Shown piece by piece: positions 26,350 to 34,909 of a stretch of DNA of 64,000 bases. The DNA comes from Rhodopseudomonas pentothenatexigens (GTDB lineage: Bacteria; Pseudomonadota; Alphaproteobacteria; Rhizobiales; Xanthobacteraceae). Below the pieces are notes generated by a model. It was not told the origin of the DNA and did no database searches. It saw only the letters and a list, made by a program, of their open reading frames with translations. The stretch's first letter is position 1. Each line of letters starts with the position of its first letter. The stretch is taken from contig NZ_UFQQ01000014.1 in NCBI RefSeq assembly GCF_900218015.1, positions 1 through 64,000 on the forward strand. Direction: 5' to 3'. The translations under genes were made by a program, and so were the position numbers.

Positions 26350-26478
26350 ATGGTCAGACGAGTGGCGTTGGTGGTCGGCCTGGTGGTCGCGGCGATCATG
26401 CTCAATGGGTGCACCAAATGCGGTCCGATCTGGGAGGACTGGCAATCGCCGAAGTCCTGTCGGTCCGATCGCCTGTAG
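26350..26478 (+). CDS. Tiny lipoprotein (42 aa)
   Basis: A 42-codon frame gives MVRRVALVVGLVVAAIMLNG followed by C, TKCGPIWEDWQSPKSCRSDR and L. Residues 4-18 are a hydrophobic signal core and LNGC is a lipobox, so the mature lipoprotein would be only 22 residues with three Cys. It has gaaggggg seven bases upstream. It lies 42 bp before the small secreted gene at 26520 in the same direction, suggesting a joint transcript. The conserved-looking WEDW/DWQSPKSC motif argues for a real gene. Function unknown. Confidence 0.7.
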   Translation: MVRRVALVVGLVVAAIMLNGCTKCGPIWEDWQSPKSCRSDRL

Positions 26479-26519
26479 CGCGGCTGCCGGGCGCGGCCTG
26501 CGGCGAGAGGGAGTTTGCG

Positions 26520-26786
26520 ATGAAGATTCTGCACGGCGCCGCCGTCCTGGCCCTGCTGGCCGGTCCGGCCTTTGCCCAGAGCGAGGGGCCGCACGTCAAT
26601 CTGGTACCGGAAATCCAGCACAAATCGCCTGAAGAGAAGGCCCAGGACGCGATCCGGCAGAAGGCCTATCAGGAATCACTGCGTAAGATCCCGGATGCCC
26701 AGGCGCCCAACGACCCCTGGGGCGGCGTCCGCGGTGCCGAAGCGAGCCCGCCCAAGGCCAAGCGCAAGGCCCCTCAGGCCAATTAA
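26520..26786 (+). CDS. Small secreted hypothetical protein (88 aa)
   Basis: The product has a signal peptide (MKILHGAAVLALLAGPAFAQ, cleavage after FAQ). The mature 68-residue chain is charged and polar: VNLVPEIQHKSPEEKAQDAI, RQKAYQESLRKIPDAQAPND, then PWGGVRGAE and a Lys/Pro-rich end. No Cys. Such short periplasmic proteins with a PWGGVR-type motif occur in Bradyrhizobium relatives; no function is known. The frame is open upstream, but this Met starts the signal peptide and has gaggga upstream. Same direction as the tiny lipoprotein. Confidence 0.8.
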   Translation: MKILHGAAVLALLAGPAFAQSEGPHVNLVPEIQHKSPEEKAQDAIRQKAYQESLRKIPDAQAPNDPWGGVRGAEASPPKAKRKAPQAN

Positions 26787-26945
26787 GCTCGTCTGACGGC
26801 CGCTGCCGCCGCGATAGGCAGGTGGTCAAAACGGCACAGATTTTTTCTGCGATTTGAGGATGATGCGCGGACGGAACCCCGGCGTGCGCGACTTGCTGCG
26901 CGCCGGCTCCGGCTGAATCATTCGTTTTCGTTCGCAGGATATCAC

Positions 26946-27623
26946 GTGTCGTCAAGCGAGGTGCCGTTCGATCCAAAGGTCTTTCTTCGCAATGCAGGTA
27001 CGGGGCGCACCGTTCTGCAATTCCGAACCAACCAGACCATTTTCACGCAAGACGAAGCCGCCGACTGCGTGATGTACATCCAGCACGGCCGCATCAAATT
27101 GTCGGTGATGTCGGAGCAGGGCAAAGGCGCAGTCGTCGCCATCCTCCAACCTGGACAGTTCTTCGGCGAAAGCGGGCTGCTCGATCAACGCCGCCGCACG
27201 ACCGCTATTGCGCTGGAAGAATGTACCGTCACAACCATCACCAACGCCACCATGATGACGACGCTGCAGCGCGAACCGGCGATGTGCGAGCTGTTTACCC
27301 GCCACCTTGTCGCCCGCAACTCGCGGGTCGAGGACGACTTGATCGATCAGTTGTTCAACAACAGCGAGAAGCGGTTGGCTCGATTGCTGCTGCTGCTGGC
27401 CGACGCGGTCGAGGATTCCCGGCCGGTACCGATCGAGATCAGCCAGGAGACGTTGGCGGAGATGATCGGCACCACGCGCTCCCGCGTAAGCTACTTCATG
27501 AACAAGTTCCGCAAGGCTGGCTTCATCGACTACAACGGCCGCATCGAAGTGCATCCGACGCTGCGCAACGCGGTGCTGCCCGACCGTCCGCTGGCGGTGG
27601 AACTCGCCCGCAAGCCGGAGTGA
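26946..27623 (+). CDS. Crp/Fnr-family transcriptional regulator
   Basis: A 225-residue regulator starting at GTG. The cyclic-nucleotide-binding-type fold covers residues 20-140: FTQDEAADCVMYIQHGRIKL, AILQPGQFFGESGLLDQRRR and an extended helix to about residue 165. The C-terminal winged helix contains ISQETLAEMIGTTRSRVSYF and MNKFRKAGFIDYNGRIEVHP. No N-terminal Cys cluster for a 4Fe-4S centre, so it is not an oxygen-sensing FNR. The effector is unknown. It is convergent with the zinc-ribbon gene behind the FNR box, but that box is on the far side. Confidence 0.9.
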   Translation: MSSSEVPFDPKVFLRNAGTGRTVLQFRTNQTIFTQDEAADCVMYIQHGRIKLSVMSEQGKGAVVAILQPGQFFGESGLLDQRRRTTAIALEECTVTTITNATMMTTLQREPAMCELFTRHLVARNSRVEDDLIDQLFNNSEKRLARLLLLLADAVEDSRPVPIEISQETLAEMIGTTRSRVSYFMNKFRKAGFIDYNGRIEVHPTLRNAVLPDRPLAVELARKPE

Positions 27624-27644
27624 TCGAACTCCGGAGCCAATCGA

Positions 27645-27827
27645 TTATTTCGACTTGTTCTTGTCGCCGAGCAGGCCGCCGGTGCGGCGGTCGACGAAGT
27701 GCATCTGCGCACAGGCCGGACAGTGCACCAGCTCGAAGGTGGTCTGCGCCGAGCTTCCGGGGTCTTCCTGCAGCCAAGCCTGGACCTTCATCCCGGTCCG
27801 GGGACACTGATAAAGCACATGCGCCAT
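27645..27827 (-). CDS. Small zinc-ribbon-like protein (60 aa)
   Basis: The 60-residue product starts MAHVLYQCPRTGMKVQAWLQ and contains FELVHCPACAQMHFVDRRTG before a Lys-rich end. Cys8 with the later CPAC pair, plus neighbouring His residues, could bind one zinc in a ribbon. No signal peptide or membrane segment. A perfect FNR-type box lies 62 bp upstream, suggesting expression under low oxygen. It is convergent with the Crp/Fnr gene. Conserved small zinc-ribbon proteins of this length are known in Bradyrhizobiaceae, without proven function. Confidence 0.7.
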   Translation of the reverse strand: MAHVLYQCPRTGMKVQAWLQEDPGSSAQTTFELVHCPACAQMHFVDRRTGGLLGDKNKSK

Positions 27828-27888
27828 TGGAAGGCCGGTTCCGCCTTAAGTTCTGTAGACGAATTGCCGGGCTTGGCCGTTCGGGCGC

Positions 27889-27902
27889 TTGATCTAGATC
27901 AA
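27889..27902 (-). promoter_or_regulatory. Perfect FNR/FixK-type box
   Basis: ttgatctagatcaa matches the FNR consensus TTGAT-N4-ATCAA exactly and is fully palindromic. Its centre is 68.5 bp before the start of the zinc-ribbon gene (27827). With the usual -41.5 placement, transcription would start near 27854, giving a leader of about 27 nt. No plus-strand gene begins within 500 bp downstream. In this group FixK, AadR or FnrL could bind it. Confidence 0.75.
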
Positions 27903-28009
27903 TTAACGTACCATTTTACCGGTAAATTGCAGATGAATCGGGCGCAAGCTTAATCTGGTACAGGCCCTCGGTGTCTAACGAGAGCCAGACCACCAAATCT
28001 CTGATCCTC

Positions 28010-28048
28010 AAAAGCAAAAGGCCGCCGGCGTGGGATGCCGTGCGGCCT
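28010..28048 (-). terminator. Likely terminator of the collagen-like lipoprotein gene
   Basis: On the minus strand aggccgc and gcggcct flank a loop containing the pair cggcat and gccg, followed by tttgctttt. It lies about 37 bp beyond the stop codon of the lipoprotein gene. Confidence 0.7.
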
Positions 28049-28084
28049 GTGCTGTATTGCTCACCTGGTGATTTGGCGAGTGAG

Positions 28085-28471
28085 TTACTTGCGGGCGCAG
28101 CTCACCTCGATCCGTACCGAGCTGGGGCCGCAGCGTGCGGTCATCACGCCGCCCTCGACCGAGATATTGTCGCTGAACCGGGCCGAGCCGTTGCCGACGC
28201 ACAGCGCCGATACCAGCGTCTCGTTGGCTTCGCAGGCGGTCGGGCATCCATTGGCCGAACAACTCGTCGACGACACCGTGCGGATGCTGGAGATCGACGC
28301 GCCGTCTTTGCCCGCCGGGCCGGCTGGACCGGCCGGGCCAGCAGGACCTTGCGGCCCCGGTTCACCTTGCGGACCGCGGCTACCTTCGCCGCACCCGGCC
28401 AGCGCGATGGCCGCGCCTGCCAGTGCGATCAGCGTGCCCATCCGAAATCTGTGCATGGCCTGCCGGCGCAT
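28085..28471 (-). CDS. Lipoprotein with short collagen-like repeat
   Basis: The 128-residue product has a signal peptide ending in the lipobox LAGC (Cys26 or so), followed by a collagen-like stretch of Gly-X-Y triplets: SRGPQGEPGPQGPAGPAGPA then GPAGKDGAS. A small C-terminal domain has six Cys (SSTSCSANGCPTACEANET, ALCVGN, ARCGPSS, EVSCARK). The start is fixed by aaggagag before the first Met. Bacterial collagen-like proteins form trimers at the surface; a lipidated version would be membrane anchored. The ORF is followed by a hairpin terminator. Ligand unknown. Confidence 0.8.
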   Translation of the reverse strand: MRRQAMHRFRMGTLIALAGAAIALAGCGEGSRGPQGEPGPQGPAGPAGPAGPAGKDGASISSIRTVSSTSCSANGCPTACEANETLVSALCVGNGSARFSDNISVEGGVMTARCGPSSVRIEVSCARK

Positions 28472-28795
28472 TCCTCTCTCCTTGTTGGTTGATCCAGGTG
28501 TTGGGCGGCACTCGGCCGATGACGAATCTGACAGCGGGCGAACCGGACGCCGCTCGACGGAATCCTAGCGCATGTTCGGCCTCGATTGAAACCGACCTGG
28601 CCGACGCGATCCCGCTGCTCGATGCCGCCGGTGCGCGGCGCTTGCCGGATGGCGTCGATGCGCCACTGGGACCGTACGGCCGATGCGGAATCGGCGCGGC
28701 ACCATCGGCGTGGCACCAACGGCGCCGCCGCATCCGTTGGCATTGGTCGCTGCCGTGCCGACCTGCCGATGCATCGGTTTGGTCCCAAAGATCGA

Positions 28796-28827
28796 GGAGC
28801 CCCGAACGAGGCCGTGTCCGGGGCTCC
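28796..28827. other. Perfect 9-bp stem hairpin in a 460-bp non-coding gap
   Basis: ggagccccg and cggggctcc form a 9-bp stem with a 14-nt loop. It lies in the gap 28472-28932, where I see no convincing gene on either strand. There is no T-run, so it is not a standard terminator. Confidence 0.5.
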
Positions 28828-28932
28828 GGTCAAGGTCGAAACTCCCCACCTCTAGAAAGCTCGGCAATGACGGCCATCAGGCTAACGGCGCGGATTTGGC
28901 GTTGCCTATGCGTGAGATCAAATACCGTCGGG

Positions 28933-29079
28933 TTATGAACCGCCCAAGCTACTGCGTCGATCACGCTCGGTGAGCTGAGCGATCAACTGTTTCAGAACCC
29001 GCCGGCGGTCTTCGTCGTGGGTTTCCGACAGCAGCCGGCGATATAATTTCAGGTTCTCGTCGCGGATGAAGTTGTCCAA
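28933..29079 (-). CDS. Small charged hypothetical protein (48 aa), TTG start
   Basis: The product (read with Met at the TTG) is MDNFIRDENLKLYRRLLSET, then HDEDRRRVLKQLIAQLTERD and a short end. It is a highly charged helical hairpin with no signal or membrane segment. The TTG start is chosen because aggag lies six bases upstream and because related short proteins typically begin MDNFIRDEN; an ATG 14 codons earlier has no ribosome site. Possibly a small regulatory or ribosome-associated protein, but nothing proves it. Confidence 0.65.
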   Translation of the reverse strand: MDNFIRDENLKLYRRLLSETHDEDRRRVLKQLIAQLTERDRRSSLGGS

Positions 29080-29374
29080 GACGTGCTCCTGTTCGTTGCT
29101 CCCGTTGGACGCAGCGGCCATCGCGACGCGTGCGTCCGGCGCTTCCGGTCTCCCGTGGAACTGGATGGCATGGTCAAACTAGTCCGCAAGAAAATGCCTG
29201 TCGATCTGAAAACCTGTCCGAAAGTTGCAGGTGAAGACGACGTGGTGTCAGGAAAATCCGGACGCTGCGCTGACGTGTCGGCCGGCGCGTCGGTCTCATC
29301 CGAAGGAATGGATGGTGAGGTGGTTCGGCTACGGTAAAGCTTGGCGGACGGTCACTTCACAGGACGATCGAGAG

Positions 29375-29563
29375 ATGAGCTTTTGGTACGTGGTCGATGC
29401 CGTCGCGGTCGGAATCATCCTGCCTTGGATCGTCGCGACCTATCGGCTGCTCGGTGCCTTCAAACGCCGCATCGGCGCCGGCCTCGCCAAGTGGGCAATC
29501 TACGCCGCACTTTGCGTCCCGGCGATGCTGCTGGTGATGTGGGGCATCCAGAACCTGCGCTGA
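29375..29563 (+). CDS. Small membrane protein (62 aa)
   Basis: The 62-residue product has two hydrophobic helices: VVDAVAVGIILPWIVATYRLL near the N terminus (split) and AKWAIYAALCVPAMLLVMWG near the C terminus, joined by the basic loop GAFKRRIGAG. No enzymatic motif. The Met at MSFWYVVDAV is preceded by atcgagag. It is convergent with the zinc-finger gene at 29580, only 16 bp away. Unknown function. Confidence 0.65.
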   Translation: MSFWYVVDAVAVGIILPWIVATYRLLGAFKRRIGAGLAKWAIYAALCVPAMLLVMWGIQNLR

Positions 29564-29579
29564 GTCGGAGTGGCGGCGT

Positions 29580-29891
29580 TCACAGCCGCTCCGCGTCGCT
29601 CCGGTAAACCGCCGACGCCGCGGCCCCGTTGCGGATCCGCCGCGCCTCGGTCATTGCCCGCTGCACGCCGAGATCGGCCGAATCGCTGGAGAAGGTGATC
29701 AGCCGGTTGCAGTTCGGGCACTGGGTCTGAAACCCGTCCCTCATGTTCTTGATCTTCTCCCGGAACGGCACCCGGCAGCGGCTGCACAGCACCCGGACCT
29801 TGTCCGGGATCTTGGGAGTGGCGAGAAGGCTGTCCATCCAATTAGTTGTGGCGAAGGATGGTTGAGAAAGGCTGAAGGCGTCGGGCGACAT
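29580..29891 (-). CDS. Zinc-finger/MJ0042-like protein near recA
   Basis: The 103-residue product contains a Cys4 zinc ribbon: VRVLCSRCRVPFREKIKNMR followed by FQTQCPNCNRLITFSS. An Ala/Arg-rich helical end follows (RAMTEARRIRNGAAASAVYR). The start is supported by a strong ggagg seven bases before it; another Met lies 18 codons downstream. The frame extends upstream across the recA promoter, which is unlikely to be coding. It is divergent from recA and its start is 39 bp from the SOS box, so it may also be damage regulated. Role unknown. Confidence 0.65.
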   Translation of the reverse strand: MSPDAFSLSQPSFATTNWMDSLLATPKIPDKVRVLCSRCRVPFREKIKNMRDGFQTQCPNCNRLITFSSDSADLGVQRAMTEARRIRNGAAASAVYRSDAERL

Positions 29892-29929
29892 GCGGGTCCT
29901 CCCCCCCAATCTAGGCTGCGCGCAAAAAA

Positions 29930-29944
29930 GAACATATTGCGAAC
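29930..29944 (+). promoter_or_regulatory. SOS box (LexA site) of recA
   Basis: gaac-atattgc-gaac matches the alphaproteobacterial LexA consensus GAAC-N7-GAAC exactly. It lies 88 bp before the recA start and 39 bp before the divergent zinc-finger gene. A third gaac follows three bases later. Confidence 0.8.
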
Positions 29945-30031
29945 TGAGAACAAAAAGGGTACAGTGATTGTGCCGGCTGAGACCGGCGCCTGTTTGTCCG
30001 CTTGGCGAATCCGTCCATAAGGAGCACGTTG

Positions 30032-31123
30032 ATGGCTGCCCCCACCGCATTGCGTATCGTCGAAGGTTCTTCCATGGACAAATCCAAGGCGCTCTCCGCC
30101 GCGCTGTCCCAGATCGAACGTCAGTTCGGCAAGGGCTCGGTGATGAAGCTCGGCAAAAACGATCGCTCGATGGACATCGAGACGATCTCGTCGGGCTCGC
30201 TCGGGCTCGACATCGCGCTCGGCGTCGGCGGCCTGCCGAAGGGGCGGATCGTCGAGATCTACGGGCCGGAATCCTCCGGCAAGACCACGCTGGCGCTGCA
30301 TTGCGTCGCGGAAGCCCAGAAGAAGGGCGGCATTTGCGCGTTTGTCGACGCCGAACACGCGCTCGATCCGGTCTATGCCCGCAAGCTCGGCGTCAATGTC
30401 GACGACCTGCTGATCTCGCAGCCCGACCACGGCGAGCAGGCGCTGGAGATCGCCGATACGCTGGTGCGCTCCGGCGCGATCGACGTGCTGATCGTCGATT
30501 CGGTGGCGGCGCTGGTGCCGCGCGCCGAACTCGAGGGCGAGATGGGCGACGCGCTGCCCGGCCTGCAGGCACGCTTGATGAGTCAGGCGCTGCGCAAGCT
30601 CACCGCGTCGATCAACAAGTCCAACACCATGGTGATCTTCATCAACCAGATCCGGATGAAGATCGGCGTGATGTACGGCTCGCCGGAGACCACCACCGGC
30701 GGCAACGCGCTGAAGTTCTACGCCTCGGTCCGACTCGACATCCGCCGCATCGGTCAGATCAAGGAGCGCGACGAGGTGGTCGGCAATCAGACCCGCGTCA
30801 AGGTGGTGAAGAACAAGCTGGCACCGCCGTTCAAGCAGGTCGAGTTCGACATCATGTACGGCGAGGGTGTGTCCAAGATGGGCGAAATCCTCGACCTCGG
30901 CGTCAAGGCCGGAATCGTCGAGAAGTCGGGTGCCTGGTTCTCGCACGACAGCCAGCGGCTCGGTCAGGGTCGCGAGAACGCCAAGGCGTTTCTGCGCGCC
31001 AACCCGGACATGACCGCCAAGATCGAGGCGGCGATCCGGCAGAACTCCGGGCTGATCGCCGAGCAGATTCTCGCCGGCTCTCCGGAGAGCGATTCCGACG
31101 GCGAGGAGCCGGTCGAGGAATAA
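30032..31123 (+). CDS. recA: Recombinase RecA
   Basis: RecA forms filaments on single-stranded DNA, drives strand exchange and triggers LexA self-cleavage. The 363-residue product has the Walker A motif GPESSGKT at residues 78-85, the Walker B region [20 protein letters not shown] near residue 150, the [20 protein letters not shown] segment including loop L2 near residue 195-215, and an acidic C-terminal tail ending GEEPVEE. The Met chosen has aaggag seven bases upstream; an in-frame GTG-type extension is less likely. An SOS box lies upstream, and a weak hairpin follows. Confidence 0.99.
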   Translation: MAAPTALRIVEGSSMDKSKALSAALSQIERQFGKGSVMKLGKNDRSMDIETISSGSLGLDIALGVGGLPKGRIVEIYGPESSGKTTLALHCVAEAQKKGGICAFVDAEHALDPVYARKLGVNVDDLLISQPDHGEQALEIADTLVRSGAIDVLIVDSVAALVPRAELEGEMGDALPGLQARLMSQALRKLTASINKSNTMVIFINQIRMKIGVMYGSPETTTGGNALKFYASVRLDIRRIGQIKERDEVVGNQTRVKVVKNKLAPPFKQVEFDIMYGEGVSKMGEILDLGVKAGIVEKSGAWFSHDSQRLGQGRENAKAFLRANPDMTAKIEAAIRQNSGLIAEQILAGSPESDSDGEEPVEE

Positions 31124-31130
31124 GCCGCAC

Positions 31131-31158
31131 AAGGCCGGGCGGCCGCACGTCCGGCTTT
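31131..31158 (+). terminator. Possible terminator after recA
   Basis: gccgggc and gtccggc form a 7-bp stem with one G-U pair, followed by tttgtc. It begins 8 bp after the recA stop codon. The T-run is short, so the call is tentative. Confidence 0.5.
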
Positions 31159-31309
31159 GTCTGGTCCGAGCCTTCGACGCGAACTCAAGACGGCGAGTGC
31201 AGCGCTCCATGTTGCCGGGAGCCCGTTGCGCTCGCCGCATCCGTTTTGGGACGGCTTGATTGCTGCTGGAGACTGAAGATGCTGTGCTGAAACGCTGTTC
31301 TCAAACAGA

Positions 31310-31411
31310 CGTCATCGCCGGGCTCGACCCGCGCATCCATAGCGCGCGCAGCGCGATGAACCGAGGCAAGTTGCGAAGAAGATGGATCGGCGGATCGAGC
31401 CCGGCGATGAC
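31310..31411. repeat. Diverged palindromic intergenic repeat
   Basis: Starts acgtcatcgccgggctcgac and ends gagcccggcgatgacgtc, forming a long hairpin between the convergent recA and gcvP genes. It is related to the GCCGGGC family but with different arms. It could terminate both transcripts. Confidence 0.7.
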
Positions 31412-31453
31412 GTCCTCAGCGTGGCGATGCTGCCTATTCAAAGACCGATCTTA

Positions 31454-34360
31454 CTACTCCGCGGCTCGCGCGTAGTCCGCCGCCAGCGCGTAGTCTTCGA
31501 CCGGCGGACACGAGCAGATCAGGTTGCGGTCGCCATAGACGTTGTCGACCCGGCCGACCGGGCTCCAATATTTGTCGGTGCGCGAATTCGGCGCCGGAAA
31601 GCAGCCTTCGGTGCGCGAATAGGGCCGCGTCCATTCCGCCGCGGTGACGTCGTGCGCGGTATGGGGGGCGTGGCGCAGCGGCGACTGCTCGATCGGATAG
31701 CGGCCGTCCTCGACCTGCGCGATCTCGCGGCGGATCGCGATCATGGCGTCGCAGAAGCGGTCGATCTCGGCCTTCGATTCCGACTCGGTCGGCTCGATCA
31801 TCAGCGTGCCCGGCACCGGGAAGCTCATCGTCGGGGCGTGGAAGCCGTAGTCGATCAGCCGCTTGGCGATGTCGTCGACGGTGACCCCGGCGCTGGTTTT
31901 GAGCGCCCGCGGATCGACGATGCATTCGTGCGCAACCCGTCCGCGCTGGTTGCGATACAGCACCGGAAAATGCGGCTGCAGCTTTGCTGCGATGTAATTG
32001 GCGTTGAGAATCGCGATCTCGGTGGCGCGCTTCAGCCCCGATGCGCCCATCATCAGGATGTAGATGTAGGAGATCGTCAGGATCGACGCCGAGCCCCACG
32101 GCGCCGCCGACACTGTGCCGCCGCCGTGCAGGACGCCCGAGGTCGGCTCGCCCTCGGCCGGATGGCCGGGCAGGAACGGCGCCAGATGCGCGCGCACGCC
32201 GATCGGGCCCATGCCCGGACCGCCGCCGCCGTGCGGAATGCAGAACGTCTTGTGCAGATTGAGATGGCTGACGTCGGCGCCGTAATCGCCGGGCCGGGCG
32301 AGGCCGACCTGCGCGTTGAGATTGGCGCCGTCGAGATACACCTGGCCGCCATGGGCGTGGACGATGTCGCAGATGTCGCGGATGTGTTCCTCGAACACGC
32401 CGTGGGTCGACGGATAGGTGATCATCACCGCGGCGAGGTTGGCCGAATGCGCCTCGGCCTTGGCGCGCAGGTCGTCAACGTCGACGTCGCCATGGGCGTT
32501 ACAGGCCACCACCACCACGTCCATGCCGGCCATCGCGGCGGACGCCGGATTGGTGCCGTGCGCGGAGGACGGGATCAGGCAGATCTTGCGGTGCGGTTCG
32601 CCGCGCGACAGGTGATAGCCGCGGATCGCCAGCAGCCCGGCATATTCGCCCTGCGCGCCGGAATTCGGCTGCAGCGACACCGCATCGTAGCCGGTAATCT
32701 CGGCCAGCCAGCTTTCCAGCCGCGCGAACAGTGCGTGATAGCCGGCCGCCTGGGACTTCGGCACGAACGGATGCAGGCTGCCGAATGCGGGCCAGGTCAG
32801 CGGCATCATCTCGGTGGTGGCGTTCAGCTTCATGGTGCAGGAGCCGAGCGGAATCATCGCGCGGTCGAGCGCGAGATCGCGGTCGGACAGCTTGCGCATG
32901 TAGCGCAGCAGTTCGGTTTCGGAGCGATAGTCCTGAAACGCGGCTTGCGTCAGATAATCACTTGTCCGCTTCAGCGTCGCCGGCAGCGCGGTGCCGAGCG
33001 CTTCGCCCGTCGCGTGTTCAACCGCGGCGTAGTCCAGCGATCCGCCGAACGCCCGCCAGAGCGCCTCGACAATCGCCGGCGTGGTGGTCTCGTCGAGCGA
33101 AATGCCGAGCGAGGTGGTGTTGATCCGCAGGTTGATCCTGTCGGCTTCTGCGCGCGCCACGATGCCGTCACGGCGGTCGCCGACCTCGATGGTCAGCGTG
33201 TCGAAGTAGCTGTCGTGGGTGGGCGCGAAGCCGAGCTGCTTCAGGCCGGCCGCCAGCACCGCGGTGCGCCGGTGGACGCGACGCGCGATCGCGGCTAGGC
33301 CGTCGGGACCGTGATACACCGCGTACATCGCGTTGATCACCGCCAGCAGCACCTGCGCGGTGCAGATGTTGGAGGTCGCCTTTTCGCGGCGGATGTGCTG
33401 TTCGCGGGTCTGCAGCGCCAGCCGGTAGGCCGGCTGGCCGTGGCTGTCGATCGACAGCCCGACGATCCGGCCGGGCAGGCTGCGCTTCAGGCTGTCGCGC
33501 ACCGCCATATAGCCGGCATGCGGTCCGCCATAGCCCATCGGCACCCCGAAGCGCTGCGCCGAGCCGATCGCGATGTCGGCGCCGAGTTCACCGGGCGGAG
33601 TGATCAGCGTCAGCGCAAGCAGATCGGCGGAGACCACGGCCAGCGCGCCCTTTTGGCGCAGCGCCGCGATCACCGCGCGGGGATCGCTCAAACGCCCCGA
33701 CGAGCCGGGATATTGCAGCAGCGCGCCGAACACGTCGGCGCCTTCCAGTTCGGTCTCCGGATCGCCGACGATGATGGTCCAGCCGAGCGGCTCGGCGCGG
33801 GTGCGTAGCACCGCGATGGTCTGCGGATGAGTGTCGGCATCGACGAAGAACGCCTTGGTGTTCTTGGCCGCCGCGCGTTCGGCGAGCGCCATTGCTTCCG
33901 CTGCGGCGGTGCCCTCGTCGAGCAGTGAGGCGTTGGCGACGTCGAGCCCGGTGAGGTCGCAGATCATCGTCTGGAAGTTGAACAACGCTTCCAGCCGGCC
34001 CTGGCTGATCTCCGGTTGATACGGCGTGTAGGCCGTGTACCAGGCGGGGTTTTCCAGAATATTGCGTTGGATCACGGTCGGCAGGATGGTGCCGTAATAG
34101 CCCTGGCCGATCAGCGAGGTGAAGACTTGGTTCTGCGCGGCGAGTTCGCTCATATGCGCCAGCGCCTCGCTCTCGGTCAGCGGTGCGCCGAGCTTCAGCG
34201 GCTCGCGATGCCGGATCGCATAAGGCAGCGTCTCGGCGACGAGCTGCTCTAGGCTGCCGGCGCTGGCGGTCGCCAGCATCGCCGCGATGTCCTGCGGCGA
34301 GGGCCCGATATGCCGACGCACGAAGTCGTTGGCGGCGTCGATCGGTCGGCGATGCGGCAT
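31454..34360 (-). CDS. gcvP: Glycine dehydrogenase (decarboxylating), P protein
   Basis: The P protein decarboxylates glycine with pyridoxal phosphate and passes the aminomethyl group to lipoyl-GcvH. The 968-residue product has the length of the single-chain form. The PLP Lys is residue 704 in [21 protein letters not shown]-terminal family motifs include [14 protein letters not shown] and [20 protein letters not shown], and the second half includes [20 protein letters not shown]. The Met chosen ([14 protein letters not shown]) begins the family-like sequence. Last gene of the gcvT-gcvH-gcvP operon, with a palindromic repeat between gcvH and gcvP. Confidence 0.98.
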   Translation of the reverse strand: MPHRRPIDAANDFVRRHIGPSPQDIAAMLATASAGSLEQLVAETLPYAIRHREPLKLGAPLTESEALAHMSELAAQNQVFTSLIGQGYYGTILPTVIQRNILENPAWYTAYTPYQPEISQGRLEALFNFQTMICDLTGLDVANASLLDEGTAAAEAMALAERAAAKNTKAFFVDADTHPQTIAVLRTRAEPLGWTIIVGDPETELEGADVFGALLQYPGSSGRLSDPRAVIAALRQKGALAVVSADLLALTLITPPGELGADIAIGSAQRFGVPMGYGGPHAGYMAVRDSLKRSLPGRIVGLSIDSHGQPAYRLALQTREQHIRREKATSNICTAQVLLAVINAMYAVYHGPDGLAAIARRVHRRTAVLAAGLKQLGFAPTHDSYFDTLTIEVGDRRDGIVARAEADRINLRINTTSLGISLDETTTPAIVEALWRAFGGSLDYAAVEHATGEALGTALPATLKRTSDYLTQAAFQDYRSETELLRYMRKLSDRDLALDRAMIPLGSCTMKLNATTEMMPLTWPAFGSLHPFVPKSQAAGYHALFARLESWLAEITGYDAVSLQPNSGAQGEYAGLLAIRGYHLSRGEPHRKICLIPSSAHGTNPASAAMAGMDVVVVACNAHGDVDVDDLRAKAEAHSANLAAVMITYPSTHGVFEEHIRDICDIVHAHGGQVYLDGANLNAQVGLARPGDYGADVSHLNLHKTFCIPHGGGGPGMGPIGVRAHLAPFLPGHPAEGEPTSGVLHGGGTVSAAPWGSASILTISYIYILMMGASGLKRATEIAILNANYIAAKLQPHFPVLYRNQRGRVAHECIVDPRALKTSAGVTVDDIAKRLIDYGFHAPTMSFPVPGTLMIEPTESESKAEIDRFCDAMIAIRREIAQVEDGRYPIEQSPLRHAPHTAHDVTAAEWTRPYSRTEGCFPAPNSRTDKYWSPVGRVDNVYGDRNLICSCPPVEDYALAADYARAAE

Positions 34361-34443
34361 GCGAGGCTCCTGCGTCGTGAAGCCGAACTGAGTGCCCTTG
34401 GCATGCTCTGCGGCTTCTTCAGTGTTCAAGCGATCATCAACTC

Positions 34444-34532
34444 GTCATGGCCGGGCTCGTCCCGGCCATCCACGTCTTGCATCGATCACCACGTCTCAAG
34501 ACGTGGATGCCCGGCACAAGGCCGGGCATGAC
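34444..34532. repeat. Palindromic intergenic repeat, GCCGGGC family
   Basis: Starts gtcatggccgggctcgtccc and ends aggccgggcatgac; arms pair over about 30 bp. It separates gcvH from gcvP in the operon. Related copies lie at 3693-3780 and 62983-63070. Confidence 0.85.
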
Positions 34533-34534
34533 GA

Positions 34535-34900
34535 CTAAGCCGTGTGGGCCTTATAGGCCGCCTCGTCCATCAGACCGTCGAGTTCACTCTTGTCGGCGAT
34601 CTTCAGCTTGAAGAACCACGCAGCGCCGCCGGCGTCGGAATTCACCAGGCCGGGCTCGGTGCCGAGCGTCTCGTTGACTTCGAGCACTTCACCAGTGATC
34701 GGCGCGTAGACGTCAGAGGCCGCCTTCACCGACTCGACCACGGCGGCGGCTTCAGCTTTCTTCACGGCGCGGCCGACTTTCGGCAGCTCGACAAAAACCA
34801 CGTCGCCGAGCTGTTCCTGGGCGTAGTCGGTGATGCCGATCGTGGCGACGTCGCCCTCGATCTTCAGCCATTCATGATCGGGGGTGTAGAGCGTGGTCAT
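34535..34900 (-). CDS. gcvH: Glycine cleavage system H protein
   Basis: GcvH carries the lipoyl arm that shuttles the aminomethyl group among P, T and L proteins. The 121-residue product matches the family along its length, with [20 protein letters not shown] and the lipoylation motif [20 protein letters not shown], where the Lys in SVKAASD is modified. It ends [10 protein letters not shown]. It lies 9 bp after gcvT, so translation is probably coupled. Confidence 0.98.
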   Translation of the reverse strand: MTTLYTPDHEWLKIEGDVATIGITDYAQEQLGDVVFVELPKVGRAVKKAEAAAVVESVKAASDVYAPITGEVLEVNETLGTEPGLVNSDAGGAAWFFKLKIADKSELDGLMDEAAYKAHTA

Positions 34901-34909
34901 GACAAGTCC

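Noticed and set aside
29083-29337. 84-codon plus-strand frame antisense to the small 48-residue gene
   Set aside because: Partly antisense to a better-supported gene; no ribosome site and no recognisable sequence.
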